Assembly (NCBI GenBank): GCA_037952775.1
Contig: JBANAY010000004.1
Location: forward strand, 13,826,001-13,890,000
DNA length: 64,000 bases
Origin: Clonostachys chloroleuca
Lineage: Eukaryota > Ascomycota > Sordariomycetes > Hypocreales > Bionectriaceae
Direction of reading: 5' to 3'
The translations under genes were made by a program, and so were the position numbers. The notes beneath the pieces are model-generated. The model saw only the letters and a list, made by a program, of their open reading frames with translations, had not been told where the DNA came from and made no database searches. Below, piece after piece: positions 1-12,361 of this stretch (the stretch's first letter is position 1; each line of letters starts with the position of its first letter).

Positions 1-1230
1 GTAAAGAGAGGCAAGAGAACTTACGAGATACACAAACTCGTTCAAGATGCTGCTCGCTATGGACCACACATGCGATCACTTGCAAGCTCCTAAAACAGTA
101 CTAGGCAACAGAGGAGCTAGCAGAAAGCTGACAATGAGGCCTATCTTCCCGGAATTGCCCTACAAGTCATATACAGTCCCTTTCTGCGGAGAGAAGATAA
201 CGCCTGGCATCAGGCAGAGAATTACCTCGCCCAAGCGATGAGGATGATCGAAATAGCAGACATCTGCCGAATACCGAATCGCACAGCATCACTAATAGAT
301 CGGGTCCGACTGTTCATATCAGCCCGAACTGCCTACCCAGAAATTATGGTGTTGAAGTTGGCAGAGAAGACACTTGAGCTTCGGGAAAAGGCACTTCCGT
401 ACCAACACCCAGATACTCTCAGCAGTATGTACGATGTTGCGAGGGCGCACTACGACCTTCGAAACTACGATGATGCTGAGGGCCAGGCGGATCAACTATA
501 CCCGTTAGACTAGAGAGTATTCAGCGAAATGTTGCCCCAGACAATCCAAACCCTATTATTGAAAGCAGACGCAAGATTTAAGATCGGGCGCCGGGACGAG
601 GCGGAACCACTATTGTCTCGTGCAACAGACCTCTACAGTCGCGCAGGCATATATGACAACACATTCGGCAAGCTATGTACCATCGTGCATGGATGCGCAA
701 CCGTCAAGGAGACAACAATGGGGCTCTGCAACTAGCGCTATCTGCTAAAGACGTTTTTCAGCAGCATCGGGCCAGTCAATATTCCATTTGGTGTATGCAG
801 CTTATAGCTGAAATTTACATCTATCGTATGAAATATCCCGACGCCGTTTTGACACTCCGGCTGGCACTGAGAGATTCCCAGAAGGTATCCGGTACAGATA
901 GAACAAAACTTGATGTCATGGTCTTCCTAGCCTTTTCACTCTTCTACATGGCCGATTATGACGAGGCGGAGCCCGTGGCTAGGAAAGCAGTGATAGAAGG
1001 AAAAGGCATATTCGGAGCAGCTGACTCTCAGACTGTCAAACCGCAGATTCTATTGGAGAAGATAAAAATCGCGATCAGAGATATTGATCTCGAGAGAATA
1101 CCTCGAAATAGAGCATCTATCGGCCACGCCTTGAATGCAAAGTTGCCGTTCATGTGTCAAATATCAAATTGGAGGGCTCGACTTTCCCCCAAGACTCTTC
1201 TTAGCAGTGGAACTTACAGAGGCCGCTGAT
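1..1230 (+). pseudogene. C-terminal relic of an NB-ARC/STAND-type TPR (kinesin-light-chain-like) protein
   Basis: The family is a fungal STAND NTPase whose C-terminal TPRs act as a sensor; only this end lies in the window. Frame 1 at the left edge reads RTYEIHKLVQDAARYG, typical of the linker between an NB-ARC domain and its TPRs. From about 136 a second frame carries TPR helices, including HPDTLSSMYDVARAHYDLRN and later RRDEAEPLLSRATDLYSRAG. That frame is cut by an in-frame TAG at 511-513 and then continues in the same frame. Near 665-672 it shifts by one base into the next frame, where two more TPR-like units follow (KYPDAVLTLRLALRDS, DYDEAEPVARKAV). The mix of stops and a frameshift argues for a pseudogene, although an unrecognised intron could explain part of it. 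The NTPase domain would lie left of the window. Confidence 0.7.
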
Positions 1231-2673
1231 ATTGAGAACGTCTTTGGTACGATGTATTGAAGGTTCTTTTTGTAGCTGCTAACCCACAGGAGATTTCTTC
1301 TTTCACTGTACGACAAGTAACAGTACCTGGGCCGATCCTCTCAAAGGTCTACTATGGAGTTTTCCGTTGCCGAGGCTTAGTATCCCCACGGTTTGGCTGA
1401 AATCACGCCACGGAATTTGCCCAGTACGCCTCATTGTTCTGCCTGCGGGCACACTAACCCAAAAATTGGGGTATAAGCCATCGGGGCATCGGGGTATCCA
1501 CGAGTTTGACCGCCCGTTATCATGCCGATCGAGTCTGTCTACGGATGGAAAGGGAAGCGAAAAGAGGCGTGCTGCCAGGGCTCCAGTGGTGGCGGAACAA
1601 CCGGCTGCAAGGATCACCGCTGCTTGCATGAACATGAGCGCATCGTTCATCTGAAGGCCAGTCTTGTGACGATGGTCCCCCTGCCAGGCGGGGCCGATTT
1701 ATTTGGGATCCAAAGCCGAGACGGGCGAAATGAAGCACCTCCCTGCTCGTCAAAGGGGTCACCTGAAGCGGATCGCGCCGCAAGTAAAACATGAAGGTTG
1801 CTTGTCCTCAGGTGGTGCATCGGCGGTCTCCGCAGGTTTCCAAGGGTATGGATAGGGTATCAAGATCCTCGTTAGTGCCGTGGCGAGCTGAATGAACAAA
1901 TCTTAGCATTGGTGGGCGGCATGGGCCTTGGCCTTGACACAAGCTGAACAATGCGGCCGCATTAAGTACGAAGCTGGGCCTCGCTTTCAGGAGTGCTGCC
2001 TGGGGTTTCGTCAGCAACCTGGGCTTTCTACGCTTACAGTCGGTAATATGATATGCATATCATCAGCCGTCTGGCAAAGCTGAGAGAATTGTCCCACAGT
2101 TTTTACCGCCAAGCAGAGGATATTAGTCGCTTAATTTGGGGATATGGGGCAAGCGGGTAGAAGAATCTGACGGCAATCTAAGCCCTATCAATAGACGATG
2201 GCCACGAACCAACGTGTTGGTTTTGTAGGCGGGAGGAGATGTGATGCAGACGGGGATCCCCGATGAACTCCTGCTCACCCCTGTAGGCGAACAGTTTTGC
2301 AGGCATCAGGCTCTCCACCCCCAGGTGACACAAGAGCGTGTTCCAGCGGAATGTTCAGGCCATGTTAATTAATCGCTTGGGCCTGCCAGGGTTGTTCTGA
2401 CCATGCCACAGGTAAAAACAAATGAAAGTTGAAACTTCATCGGAGAGGCAACATCTGAAGTGATGAGAAAGTAGGATGGCTAAAGACAAAGACAAAGTCC
2501 GAGAGCCAGGTAATTAGACAAGATGAAATCGGGCTTTGATTTCGTTAGAGTGAGAATGCCTCACTTCACAGATAACCTTAGCCCAACCCCAATCTTGTTT
2601 CCTTCAACCCCTCGTTCAATTCGAAGCCATTGATTGACGGAAGAATTCCATATTCCAGCCTTTCAACTATCCT
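1231..2673. other. Gene-free stretch, about 1.4 kb
   Basis: Open frames on both strands between 1300 and 2020 overlap each other, lack recognisable motifs and look like chance frames in GC-balanced DNA. I see no gene here. It serves as the 3' flank of the secreted gene that ends at 2674. Confidence 0.5.
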
Positions 2674-3251
2674 CTAACTGCAAATAGGTTGGCTGCTTGG
2701 CTTCTGAACAGAGTTGCTGGGGTTCGTCCGGCCACATCCATTGGCCGCGCCTAGGAGCGTATCATCCACTGCGGCATCATAGGCCGCACCACAATTGGGA
2801 TCACTAAGAGTCAAATATTACTCCCTGTAGCAATAGAGATAATAAACTATAATGTGAGCTTACCTTGAGCCACCGCTTGCACTGTTAAAGTAGGAGCATA
2901 TGTCGTGTGAAAAGCAGTCCTGTGTGTACGCATTTCCAAGCGCAGTGCCTGTACAGCCTGCTCCGCATCGACCATTGCATGAATAACTAGAAATTAGAGT
3001 AAGAACCTCGTATACAGCAATAGGAATTGATCATCCGAAAATCCCAAAACTTACTCGCCAGATCCGGAGGGATTTGTCCCAAAGTTACTTCCCACTGCTC
3101 CGGTCCATCGACATGACTGCCCAGCTGAGTTGGTCCATTGAGCTGTAGCCTGTTGTCCAACGGTCAAGCAAGTCACAGATCGCTTCTCAATGGCCGGAGA
3201 GGCGACGGAGAGTCCCACCAAAGTGAGGCACAGGGTAGTGACAATAAACAT
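2674..3251 (-). CDS. Small secreted Cys-rich protein with phospholipase-A2-like motif, three exons
   Basis: Exons are 3055-3251, 2864-2986 and 2674-2803; donors are GTAAGT and GTAAGC, phases agree, and the total is 149 aa. Residues 1-18 form a signal peptide, followed by IEKR, a likely Kex2 site. After about 40 residues with two Cys, residues 67-77 read YSCNGRCGAGC and residues 89-98 read DCFSHDICSY. The YxC..CGxG loop about 20 residues before CxxHDxC is the layout of the Ca2+ loop and catalytic His-Asp of secreted phospholipase A2 (here H93-D94). A later DPNCGAAYDAAVDD could supply the second helix Asp. I believe fungal proteins of this shape are often left as an uncharacterised domain family (DUF8213-like). 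Lipase activity is inference; secretion is well supported. Confidence 0.8.
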
Positions 3252-3340
3252 TCTCTAATGTCCTCGCCAACGAATGACGTATAACAACAGGTTCAAAGTA
3301 CAAATGAATGCTTAGACCAAATAGCGCAGGCTAATACACT

Positions 3341-3347
3341 ATTTATA
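3341..3347 (-). promoter_or_regulatory. TATA box of the PLA2-like secreted gene
   Basis: TATAAAT on the minus strand lies about 90 bp before the ATG at 3251, a usual distance for an ascomycete core promoter. Confidence 0.5.
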
Positions 3348-3359
3348 TGCAATTCGAGG

Positions 3360-6158
3360 GTTCCTTGCCATCTTTTCTATTTGATGAACGGCATTCATCC
3401 CCGCACCAGACTGGCAACTTCTCGGAGAAAATCTCGGAGCCAACCTCAATTTCCACACGACTTAGCAGTTGAATTACTGCAATAGGGAAACACCCGACGG
3501 AAGACGAATGGTGTCATCGGTACTGGCAACCCAATTTGGATGCCGGGCTTTTCAATAAACATATATGCAGACAGTTCAGAGCATCCGGAATTAGCCTACC
3601 GAGGTCATAAAACTCTGCTCCGCTTCAATGTAACTTGTTCGGCAGACAAATAAGACTGCGCCTAATCTAAGTTCTATGGTTAATCAGAATATAGTTGATT
3701 GCTTGCTATTTATTATCTTCTACACAATTAAATTTTAGTCTAGGCTTAATTATTACATAGATATCGTGGATGATACTCTGTGATAATTTCATCGCCGAGT
3801 TGTCGTCACAAGTCAACTTAGTGCTACATAAGTGCTACTTCTATCTATGCCAACTGAATTTTTAAATCATAAAGACATCAATGTATAAGAACTTCCACTA
3901 TCGATGCTAGCTATCTTGTTTCTAGATGTTGAATGACCGATAACAAGAAATTCAGTGAGCTAACATCGAAGACATTCGGCTTCAACCACAAATGGGATAT
4001 TCCACCAAAGGCGTAAAACTATTATGTCCAGATTAACCTACTAGCAAAAAAAAAAAATTTCCCTTTATATATGAACAGTAAGCCCTACGGGCTTCTTGTA
4101 TTAACTTGTGAGGCAAAGAACACAGGCTTATAAGTCATGGTTCGGTTGTGAACCAGGCTTTTTCACATTAGTCGCAGCTACTCTAGCTGCTCTTGTTAAT
4201 AAAGGGCATCATTCTAAATGTTTGCCCCCACAGTCAGGTCTCACTCTTAGAAACGTCGGGTGTACGTGGGAGATGAGCCACCGCATGATTCAAGAAAACT
4301 CATCCCAAACAAGAGGACGGATTCAAAGCGTATAAAAAGAAGCAACTTGTCTGTCATTGTCTGTGTTCCATGACTGAACTTAATAATGTCTAATTGGGAA
4401 TTATTTGCATTAGTATGCAAAGGCATGCAAAAATGACTCACATTATCTTTATAAATAGCTGGTTACTCTCATGGCATGTCGCGTGATATGGTTCAAGGCT
4501 CATCCACACACCCACATATTTCGATGTCACCGCTGACGTGATGCTGCAGGGATATCCGGATTGAGACACTCTGAAGAACATCTAAAGAACAATTGCTGGA
4601 CTTTTAGATGTCAAGTATCGGTCAAGAAGTATCCATGATATTGAGGATTGTGTGAGACAATAAGGTTACAAGTCCTGATGGCCAGCTTTGGCCACCGGAC
4701 TCTATTCCTTCTTTATTCCTAAATGTTCCATCCTGTCTGACCTCACCGCTAATAACTTTCCTATTTAGCCGCTGTTTCCAGAAGGCAGCCAGGGGCTCGA
4801 CAACGTACCGTGCATAGAGCCGTGCATGATCCACCTGAGAATGAAGGCTTTCACTGTAGACGATCAAACTGCCCACTTACTTCCGGGCCGCAGATTGAAG
4901 GCCGAGATGTGACAGGGCAGGGCTCATCCCCAGTGTTTCGCTTCACTTTGGCCATGAATGGTTTCAAACGAAGTTCCTCTCCTCTCACTCATCCGCGCGC
5001 ATTGACTTTGCTCTTACTCCCCCAAATATTAATGAGGGTGGTCAGCTTTCTATACGAAAAAAGCGGTGTGCCAAGAAAAGCTGTGAGGTCAAGGGTTCAC
5101 ATTTCCAGTTCCGTGAATCACTCATCTGTTTGGCTGCTGATCATCGGTGTCGACGACTTCGGCAGCAACGGGGTCGGGTTCCACGGCTCAGCGGATTCAA
5201 CGGAAAATGTCCCCGTATTCAGTCGACAATGCGCTTGAATGAAATGACAGATCTGATCGATTCACCGAAAGTCAAGCACCACCGATATTGCCTACAGGGG
5301 AGTGGGGCCCCGGGTTCTCGCCCATGGGCTAGGAAGGACTGGGCGAAGTTTGCGATCTCTGCGACTTGTTCAGGGCTAACTGGATCGAACCGGGTTGAGT
5401 TTTGACTCCATTTTCGCGTTTTTGGGCTGGTTACAGGCCATTATAGCATCGAGCTGTTATGGGGAGGACGTCTCGTGCTGTCAATATGCCCACTCCTGGC
5501 CCAGCCAGATCGCTCCCATGAGCTGGTTCTGTCTTGCGGAAAATCCCAGCTGGTAAAAATAAAGCCATCATCAGGATGCGCGTTTGCTTACCATCGCCCC
5601 CAAGAGGAACAGTGTAATGGTAAGCCACGTGGTGCTTTCCATTTTGGTTTGGGATCCGCACGATGAGGCAGGCTCACTCGCCCTGTTTATCTTACAACTT
5701 ATTTCTACAGTGAATTGCTGCTGCCTTAGTTCTTCCGTCCGTGATTAATCAAGGACCGTATTTCAATCGGTGGAGGAAGATTGAGGGTTCCCCCTTGTCA
5801 CTTCCAAAATAAAATAATCAAACCCCCTGCCCAATTACAGCTGTGGACCGCTTGGAAGAAGGGGTAACCCGACGATTAAGGGTTGATAAGTTCAGATGAC
5901 GTCTTTCCAATAAGAATACGGAATTGGACGCAGGGACGAGTCGAAAGTTCTTGGGCTCATAACACGAACAATCTTTTTCGAATCCCTCTTCAACAACAAC
6001 CAAGGCACCTCGAGTCACACCATACCAGATCGCATCCTCGTCACAGTCAGATGACCTACACTATTTATACAGTCTACCCCCCACGTCCAACCCCGCAGAA
6101 TCCTTCATCGAGGCGACAGACAAGCATCCCATTTTCTCGCAGTATTGGCAAGCCCGTC
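3360..6158. other. Gene-free stretch, about 2.8 kb
   Basis: The stretch from 3650 to 4500 is AT-rich, with an A13 run near 4046. Open frames at 4108-5700 (for example 4810-5238) show no signal peptide, splice logic or family motif, so I treat them as noise. The right end, about 5700-6158, is the promoter and 5' leader of the acyltransferase. Confidence 0.5.
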
Positions 6159-7658
6159 ATGGAGTGTCAAGTTCTCAGCACTTGGAACCAGTGCGCGCCA
6201 AGAGGCTATGTCCGGCAGTGGTTCTGCTTCCCTTGCCGACAAGACGTCAACCTCAAACATCTCAGAAATCATCTGGTCATCTGCCTAGAGCAACTCTCAG
6301 CACAGTTTCCATTCATCAAGAAACGTGTTTGTCTCCTTTCGAACCCAGCAGGATATGTGGCTTTTGGGCCCGAAGAGTTCCCACAAGTCCCACTCAAGGT
6401 TCTAGACCAAAGAAACACGTTTGCCTTCACCTATGGAGAGCTGAAAGCGCAAAGATTCCCAGCCAAAGCGTTTGTGGGACCCTCATACGGAGACCTGCCA
6501 TACTCGCTAGCGCCAGGCCAACCGGGTGTTCCCGTGTTTGAGGTCCACGCGAGAGTAATCAAAGGTGGTTTGCTATTGTGCAACTACTGTCACCATTCAG
6601 TCACGGATGGCCTTGGGGTGGATCAATTGATGCGGACTTTTGCTGAGCTATCTCGACTTTCGACAGAGGATCTATCGGTTAAGAGACCGGTCGACGTTCA
6701 TGTTGATATACCACAGAAAGTCATTACTGACTTTAAGCCGGAGCTTAAGTCTATGAGATATGAGCAGTTGCTGCGGCTATGTCCAGAATACCGCCAGTTG
6801 CGGTCACCTACAGGGCCGACCCAGTGTCTCATGAAGTCCGACGGGATTCCGTTGGCACTGATCCAGAAAACCGGCCGAACATTCGTCTTCAGCGTTAAGA
6901 AATTGGAGGCACTTCAAAAGGGAATCCTTTGCAGCAAGGGTGGATCATGTCGAAAACGTTCCCCATCTAAATTCACATGTCTTGCGGCGATTACCTGGGC
7001 ACACGTTACAAAGGCTCGTCTATGTATGGCCAGGCGCCGGTCTCAGAGTTCTTCGGTGTCTTACCCTAAGAGGATTCGCATCATGCTCTGCATCAACTGG
7101 AGCCATCGCGCATTTGGTGACATTATGGGGCACGCTTCCGGCAACACAGTGGCACTCCCCGTCTCTTCTATTGATACCGCCACCATCTTTGCTGCGTGCA
7201 GCACCAACAAAGCAGAGTCATTCCAGGCGTTGAGTGCTATCGCTCATACTATCGAGTCGACGGTGAATAGTGTAGACGAGGATTTTGTGGCCCTACGAAC
7301 AGCGATGTTCCGCGCAAGTCCTGATCCACGATATATCGGGATAGATCTTGATCCGCGGGACCCTTCGACATTTATCTTCAATACTTGGCGACATTACGGC
7401 ACCGAGGTACACAAATGGGGACTTCCAGGATTAGGTTACGATGGAGAGGATCAGGACGATAGCCAAACAGGGAGAGGTGCCTCTCCCGATGCCATTAGGA
7501 GATCTCAGTCAGAGTGGAATATGGGTGCCGGACTTATACTGCCAGCAGGAAGCGATCCTAACATCTTTGAAGTGTTAGTGACTTTGGCAATCGATGAGAT
7601 GGTGGAATTATGCGCCGACCCGAGTTGGAGGCAGCTGGTGGACAGGGTATTAGAGTAA
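6159..7658 (+). CDS. HxxxD-type acyltransferase (trichothecene 3-O-acetyltransferase-like fold)
   Basis: This 499-aa single-exon protein belongs to the BAHD-like 'transferase' family (PF02458), which moves acyl groups from CoA onto alcohols or amines of secondary metabolites. The general-base motif HHSVTDG lies at about residues 145-151. The N-terminal block LSTWNQCAPRGYVRQWFCFP and the C-terminal block WNMGAGLILPA are typical of the fungal branch. The second family motif (DFGWG) is not intact; the corresponding stretch near the C-terminus reads VHKWGLPGLGYD, as is common in divergent fungal members. I chose the ATG at 6159 because homology-like sequence begins just after it; an in-frame ATG at 6051 would add 36 unremarkable residues. 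No polyketide, terpene or peptide synthase is nearby, so the substrate is unknown and it may be a stand-alone detoxifying acetyltransferase. Confidence 0.85.
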   Translation: MECQVLSTWNQCAPRGYVRQWFCFPCRQDVNLKHLRNHLVICLEQLSAQFPFIKKRVCLLSNPAGYVAFGPEEFPQVPLKVLDQRNTFAFTYGELKAQRFPAKAFVGPSYGDLPYSLAPGQPGVPVFEVHARVIKGGLLLCNYCHHSVTDGLGVDQLMRTFAELSRLSTEDLSVKRPVDVHVDIPQKVITDFKPELKSMRYEQLLRLCPEYRQLRSPTGPTQCLMKSDGIPLALIQKTGRTFVFSVKKLEALQKGILCSKGGSCRKRSPSKFTCLAAITWAHVTKARLCMARRRSQSSSVSYPKRIRIMLCINWSHRAFGDIMGHASGNTVALPVSSIDTATIFAACSTNKAESFQALSAIAHTIESTVNSVDEDFVALRTAMFRASPDPRYIGIDLDPRDPSTFIFNTWRHYGTEVHKWGLPGLGYDGEDQDDSQTGRGASPDAIRRSQSEWNMGAGLILPAGSDPNIFEVLVTLAIDEMVELCADPSWRQLVDRVLE

Positions 7659-9197
7659 GAAACAGAAAAGTATCTAATAATTAATGGCATGATGACATGA
7701 TAGCGAATTAACGATAGTTCTTCGATCTTTTCTCGCCCATCGTTATTTTGATCTCTCTATGATCCCCCTTATGAAAATCACGAGATTGCCAAGAGGAGTG
7801 ATATTCCATTCATGACAAGGTCTGGGACCGCGGCAGGGTAACAGTGAATCTTTCAGAAGCCCTGATCGTTTTACGAACTTGCGCAGTTTTGAAGTGGTAC
7901 GTGCAGAAACAATTAACAGCAGTTGTTTGAGGCATTAATAGTTATTTCCAAATCATGCTGAAGAAGCGGTGTGACCGAGTGAACTCGGAAGTATCGGACG
8001 ATGCATCAGACCATTGCCGCATGGGTTGGAAATTGAACTGGTCACTATCACACCTCAAAAGATTACGAGATGTAAGATACTATGTTAGACGCAAGTTCAA
8101 CCGTTGATTAGCCTTGAAAATTAAACTTTGGGAGCTTGAGGCCAGTCACGATGCTTATTGTTCCGATCATGCGGCACGAGGTGGTGTTGTTCCGTTGGCC
8201 TTGTTAGTCTTGGCTGCATGCAAGAAAAGTCATGGATGTGTGCCGACACACCGTCATCAACCGAGCTGACACAACAGTTTCCACAGGAGCGGTTCCATGT
8301 GGATCCTGTCAGAATTTTCTGACTTCTTAATGCGTGTGATTTCATGTTCCGGAAGTAGAGTAGCATTGTGCGGAGTAGGAGGATCACTCATCCCTGAGAT
8401 GTGGGCATTCTGAATCCTACCCGAGAATGACCTGGGATAGCCGAAAGAGTATTACTATTCCCCTAGTCCAAAACCATCTACTCCCTTCACCGATTGCTCA
8501 CTGCCTCTGCGTAAGGCCAAGTTGTGACGTTTTCACTTATTACTACCTACCTAATATCAAAGGTATCTGGTACCCCTCGATGGGAGCTTTGCAAACGGAT
8601 ACCCGAGAAAATCTTGAATACCTCTCGGCATAACCGCTGACGTGATCATCTGGATCTACCCACTCGTCTATTTGGGCCGAGTGCAGAAGAAACGCCCATT
8701 TACTTCTGAAATGAACCTGACTGTCAAAATCGGTTGACTAGTCATCTGACTTTTGGTTTCTACCCAGTATTTAGAGTCTACAATCACCGATATGTTTCTT
8801 GTCTCTATCACAGGGCCTGATTTGATACAATTTAATTGTTGCTTCTCCCGTTTCTCAACCGCTGTGACCAGTCTTACAGGGATAAAACCGAAACTATATT
8901 ATTTGCTAGGTGAATTGTGTGATTGACCACCGGAGCGGGCATCACGTCATTTCTTTATGTTGATTAGCGAGCCCTTTCCTTAGTCCAGCATCTTATTTTG
9001 TACGTGTTGCATGAGAACACGCTGCATAATGTGCACGTTGGTTATATTTTTCTCATATGAATCCCGTGCTGAAAAATGTATTATTATTAGCTCTCACGGC
9101 GACAGGGCTATCTGTAAAACAGAGTTTTCAAGACTTCTGGAGGGCCTCTGAATTACATATTTTTTACTAGAGTAGATGTGCTTAGCGCAATTCATCT

Positions 9198-9219
9198 TAG
9201 ATACAGAAATCCCTTCCGT
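9198..9219. repeat. Short dispersed repeat, copy 1
   Basis: GATACAGAAATCCCTTCCGT followed by GA recurs at 31344-31366 with a single inserted C. Flanks do not align clearly. Confidence 0.4.
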
Positions 9220-9540
9220 GAGCCATTCTTCAGGAAAGTCCATGTGTATATACCACGGTCATCGGAGATAATTCATTTCTCAAGATATGCTAAGGCAAGT
9301 CACCAATCAGATCTAACCGCTTCATATGGTATTCTTGTCAGCCCAGAGGTCAAAGGTTCGACCTCTCGCAATCAGAGCCCCATTAACCCTAATCCAGAAC
9401 CCCACGATACATTATTCTACAGTTGCAAGGTTGATATTGATACCATATCAAGAAATACCTAGTTCTCCGTCTAGATTCAATGATACACTTGATTCGAGCT
9501 ATAAAGAGCGTAGGGCAGTTTCCCAAGGTACCTATACAGA

Positions 9541-9606
9541 AGAGAGCTTGAGTATAAAGTTAAACAGCAATGGAAGATGCCAGACCGGACAACTCAACAC
9601 ATTGAG
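9541..9606. repeat. Dispersed repeat, copy A (66 bp)
   Basis: It matches 21201-21266 at 58 of 66 positions. Three of the eight differences are C/T or G/A changes with C or G in this copy and T or A in the other. The core shared block includes AATGGAAGATGCCAGACC. It lies in the gene-free AT-rich stretch and is probably a fragment of a mobile element. Confidence 0.7.
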
Positions 9607-9689
9607 TAACTCAAGGTACCTATAGCATACCAAAGTTTATCGAGTTTAATGATAACAGTGTCGGTTCATACTTGGACCTAGTTAGTCAG

Positions 9690-9734
9690 GGCTCTCACGA
9701 TCACGTGGATCTAGTCCACGTGATCTCTCGAGCC
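9690..9734. repeat. 45-bp inverted repeat carrying two CACGTG sites
   Basis: Arms GATCACGTGGA (9699-9709) and TCCACGTGATC (9715-9725) are perfect complements around a 5-base centre. Outer arms GGCTC (9690-9694) and GAGCC (9730-9734) also pair, separated from the inner arms by four unpaired bases on each side. It could form a cruciform, or act as a double bHLH/E-box site. The setting suggests a transposon end. Confidence 0.75.
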
Positions 9735-12355
9735 TCTGTATAATCTACGATCCGTAGAGTAGCTAGCTAGAGAATACACATTAGATCACTTACACACCAA
9801 GACCGCCGCTATTTGGAGCCCTAAGCCTAATACCCCAAGGAGGCAGCCGGGGCCCGGAAAGTAGGTCTGCCGTAAGGTCTCAATATCCTTCCAACAAACA
9901 GGGTTATACCAAGATGAGGCCTTATCGCAGGTACGCGTAGATCCATCACCAAACGGGCCAGCCTTTTACTCCTAAACTTTTGTACTTGACTCATAGAAAT
10001 AATTTACATGCAAGGGTCGTACTGAGAGGCGAGACATTTTTCTCGCCTGCGCGAGTTCGAAACCTTGCCTTCAGTACGTTGAGTATACTACAAGCTTAGA
10101 CGTAGTACCAGCAGGTAACTTGCCAGGCCGATGGACAATTGATCTCGTGTTAAGATATACCAATTGCCAGAAACTTGGAGTTTTACCACTACTGGGACAA
10201 AGCCCATCCTGAAAATGAGTTCAAATGCACAGATTAGTATTCCCAAGTAGATCGTATATTCTTAAAGTAATGCAGAAGCCACACGAGTGGCCTCTTGAAT
10301 GCCCCCCAGGGCATAGCTTCTTTTAATTGAGTTACAATAGCACTCTACCGCAAATATATGATCGTGGAAGAGGTTCCAGCGAGAAGTAATCAAGACAGGA
10401 TGCTTGTTTTTGTCGATCGCAACAAGCAAGATGTATCAGTGGATCAGGCTACATGTAGAATTATATCACGCAATCTTTTTAAAAATAAAAACTATAATCG
10501 AAACCCGGACCTTGGACAACACCAAGAAAGGTCAATAACTAACACATATAGCCTAGGCATAGCCTAGTCAGGGCAAAGAATTTAATCCTAAATATGGTAC
10601 TCAAATTCATTAAAGACCAACCAAAAACACCTCTATTCCAAATCCATCTATCACGGGACCCTCCGATTCATTAGGGGGCTTCTCGTAGCAACGAAGCCTC
10701 TCGCAACTAACCGCATGTAGAAGCCACAACTACTAGGTCTATCCATCTATTTCAAAGCCAGCCAGGGCATGTCAAGAGATCACATAGCGGGCAAGGCCCA
10801 ATCATCCAGAGCTCTCTTCAAGGACTAGAGATAGACATAATGTAATTATCAAAGGATTCAACAGCAACTTCTTCCTTTCTTTCATCTCGGTTCCTGGGCT
10901 CACCAACACCAGTCACGTAACGTAGAAGTAGTCTAAGATATTGCCCTCTCGTCCTGGGCCGCGATTGAATATGAATTCCCATCTTTAAAAGAAACAATAT
11001 AATTTATTCCTTCCCGAGGCAATATGGGACACGTCGAGTATTCAAGTCACGAACAGAAACACCACGTTGGTGTTGTTTGGCTAAAGACAGGGCGTGGGGC
11101 AATGCTAAAAGTCGCCGGGTTCAGTGAAAGACTAAAATTAAGATAAAACATAAAGTAAAGGATCTATGCATAAACCATATTAACCTATAAGTTAGCTTCA
11201 TTATCAAATTTGAAGGAGTAAGCATACTGACCTTGTGCCCTGCCAACTGCCGATCTACGCGGACGCAGTCTACTGGGAATCCGCAATTTAGGGCCCCTTG
11301 AGGGCCTACAGCAGATCTCTCAGCTGGTCCGGTCGACCACAGCGGAGCCAGTGGGCTCACGATCTTTCTCGGATTTCTCTGCATGCGTTTGCCGTATCCG
11401 ATGTGTGGGGTGTTCGGGGCAAGTAAAACAGAGGGAAATTGCAGGTAAAAAGGCGCCAAAGCGGTCATGATTCAGTTGCTAGCGCTTCAACTCACGGCTC
11501 GTTTGGAAGCCTAGAACTTGACCGACTCTCTCACGCAGTTTGACTGAAATTGGTTGCGATCGGCAGACGGTACGCTCCTCGATTCAGGCTCAACTGAGCT
11601 ACTGCAAGCGCAGTCATTTTAGGCCGTAATATATTGACCTTGTACCGCATGTAAATGCAGCCGAGTTCAGGCACAATCGAATCATGGGAGTCAGCCAATA
11701 TTGGATTTGGGCCCTAAAATGGCTAATCAACATGAGACAGGCAGACATATCACATCAGCTGAGGCCCAACGGCAGGAGGGGCTGAAAGAGAGTGCAGCTT
11801 TGCAGCTCGTTTTGGTCACTGCGGCAGGAAATCATGGCAAGCCCGTAAGCTCGATGCATCCAAGACAACTGCAGGAACCTGAGCTAACGGCTGGGATCTC
11901 GGGACTTTTTCCAGCTTCCTCATGGCTCGGGCCTCTCCTGAGCTCGTATCTGCAGGGATCGTCCGTTCTCAGGCCCTGAGTACCGAGCCAAGAAACGGCC
12001 TGTGTGGTTCCACGAGGGGCCGAACTAACACAAGTGGCTGCTTAGTGCAGTCGAAACGGGAAGAGATTGATGGGGATCGAGCACACGGCTCGATACATGA
12101 TCCTAGTTCCAGTGCATTGCATTCCAGGCGGGGATTCCATTGCAGATGTCGGCGCATATACGAGAAAAGGGCAGCATCCCATTGGCTCTGTGCCTGGGCC
12201 GTCACCGTCAGCCGCAGCGGATGTGGGTCGTAGTGCGGAATAATGGTCTTGCTTCGTAGGTAATATATTGAGAGAAAAACGCCCGAATGAAACATCGATG
12301 CGTCCATGTGCTGCAGCTACCGGCGTGAGCTGAATTTCCATTTGTTTCCTTGAAG

Positions 12356-12361
12356 TATAAG
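12356..12361 (+). promoter_or_regulatory. Probable TATA element of the triple-domain secreted gene
   Basis: TATAAG lies 87 bp before the ATG at 12443. Confidence 0.35.

Noticed and set aside
1367..2017. Overlapping 90-115 aa frames
   Set aside because: Mutually antisense frames with no homology-like motif.
4810..5238. 142-aa open frame as a gene
   Set aside because: No motif, signal peptide or splice partners; overlapping frames on both strands suggest chance.
9345..9375. tRNA T-arm-like hairpin (AGAGGTC/GACCTCT)
   Set aside because: It is a clean 7-bp hairpin, but no acceptor or anticodon stems are found around it.
10670..10720. Hairpin GGCTTCTCGT...ACGAAGCC as a terminator or RNA
   Set aside because: It lies in decayed AT-rich sequence with no adjacent gene, and eukaryotic genes do not end at such hairpins.
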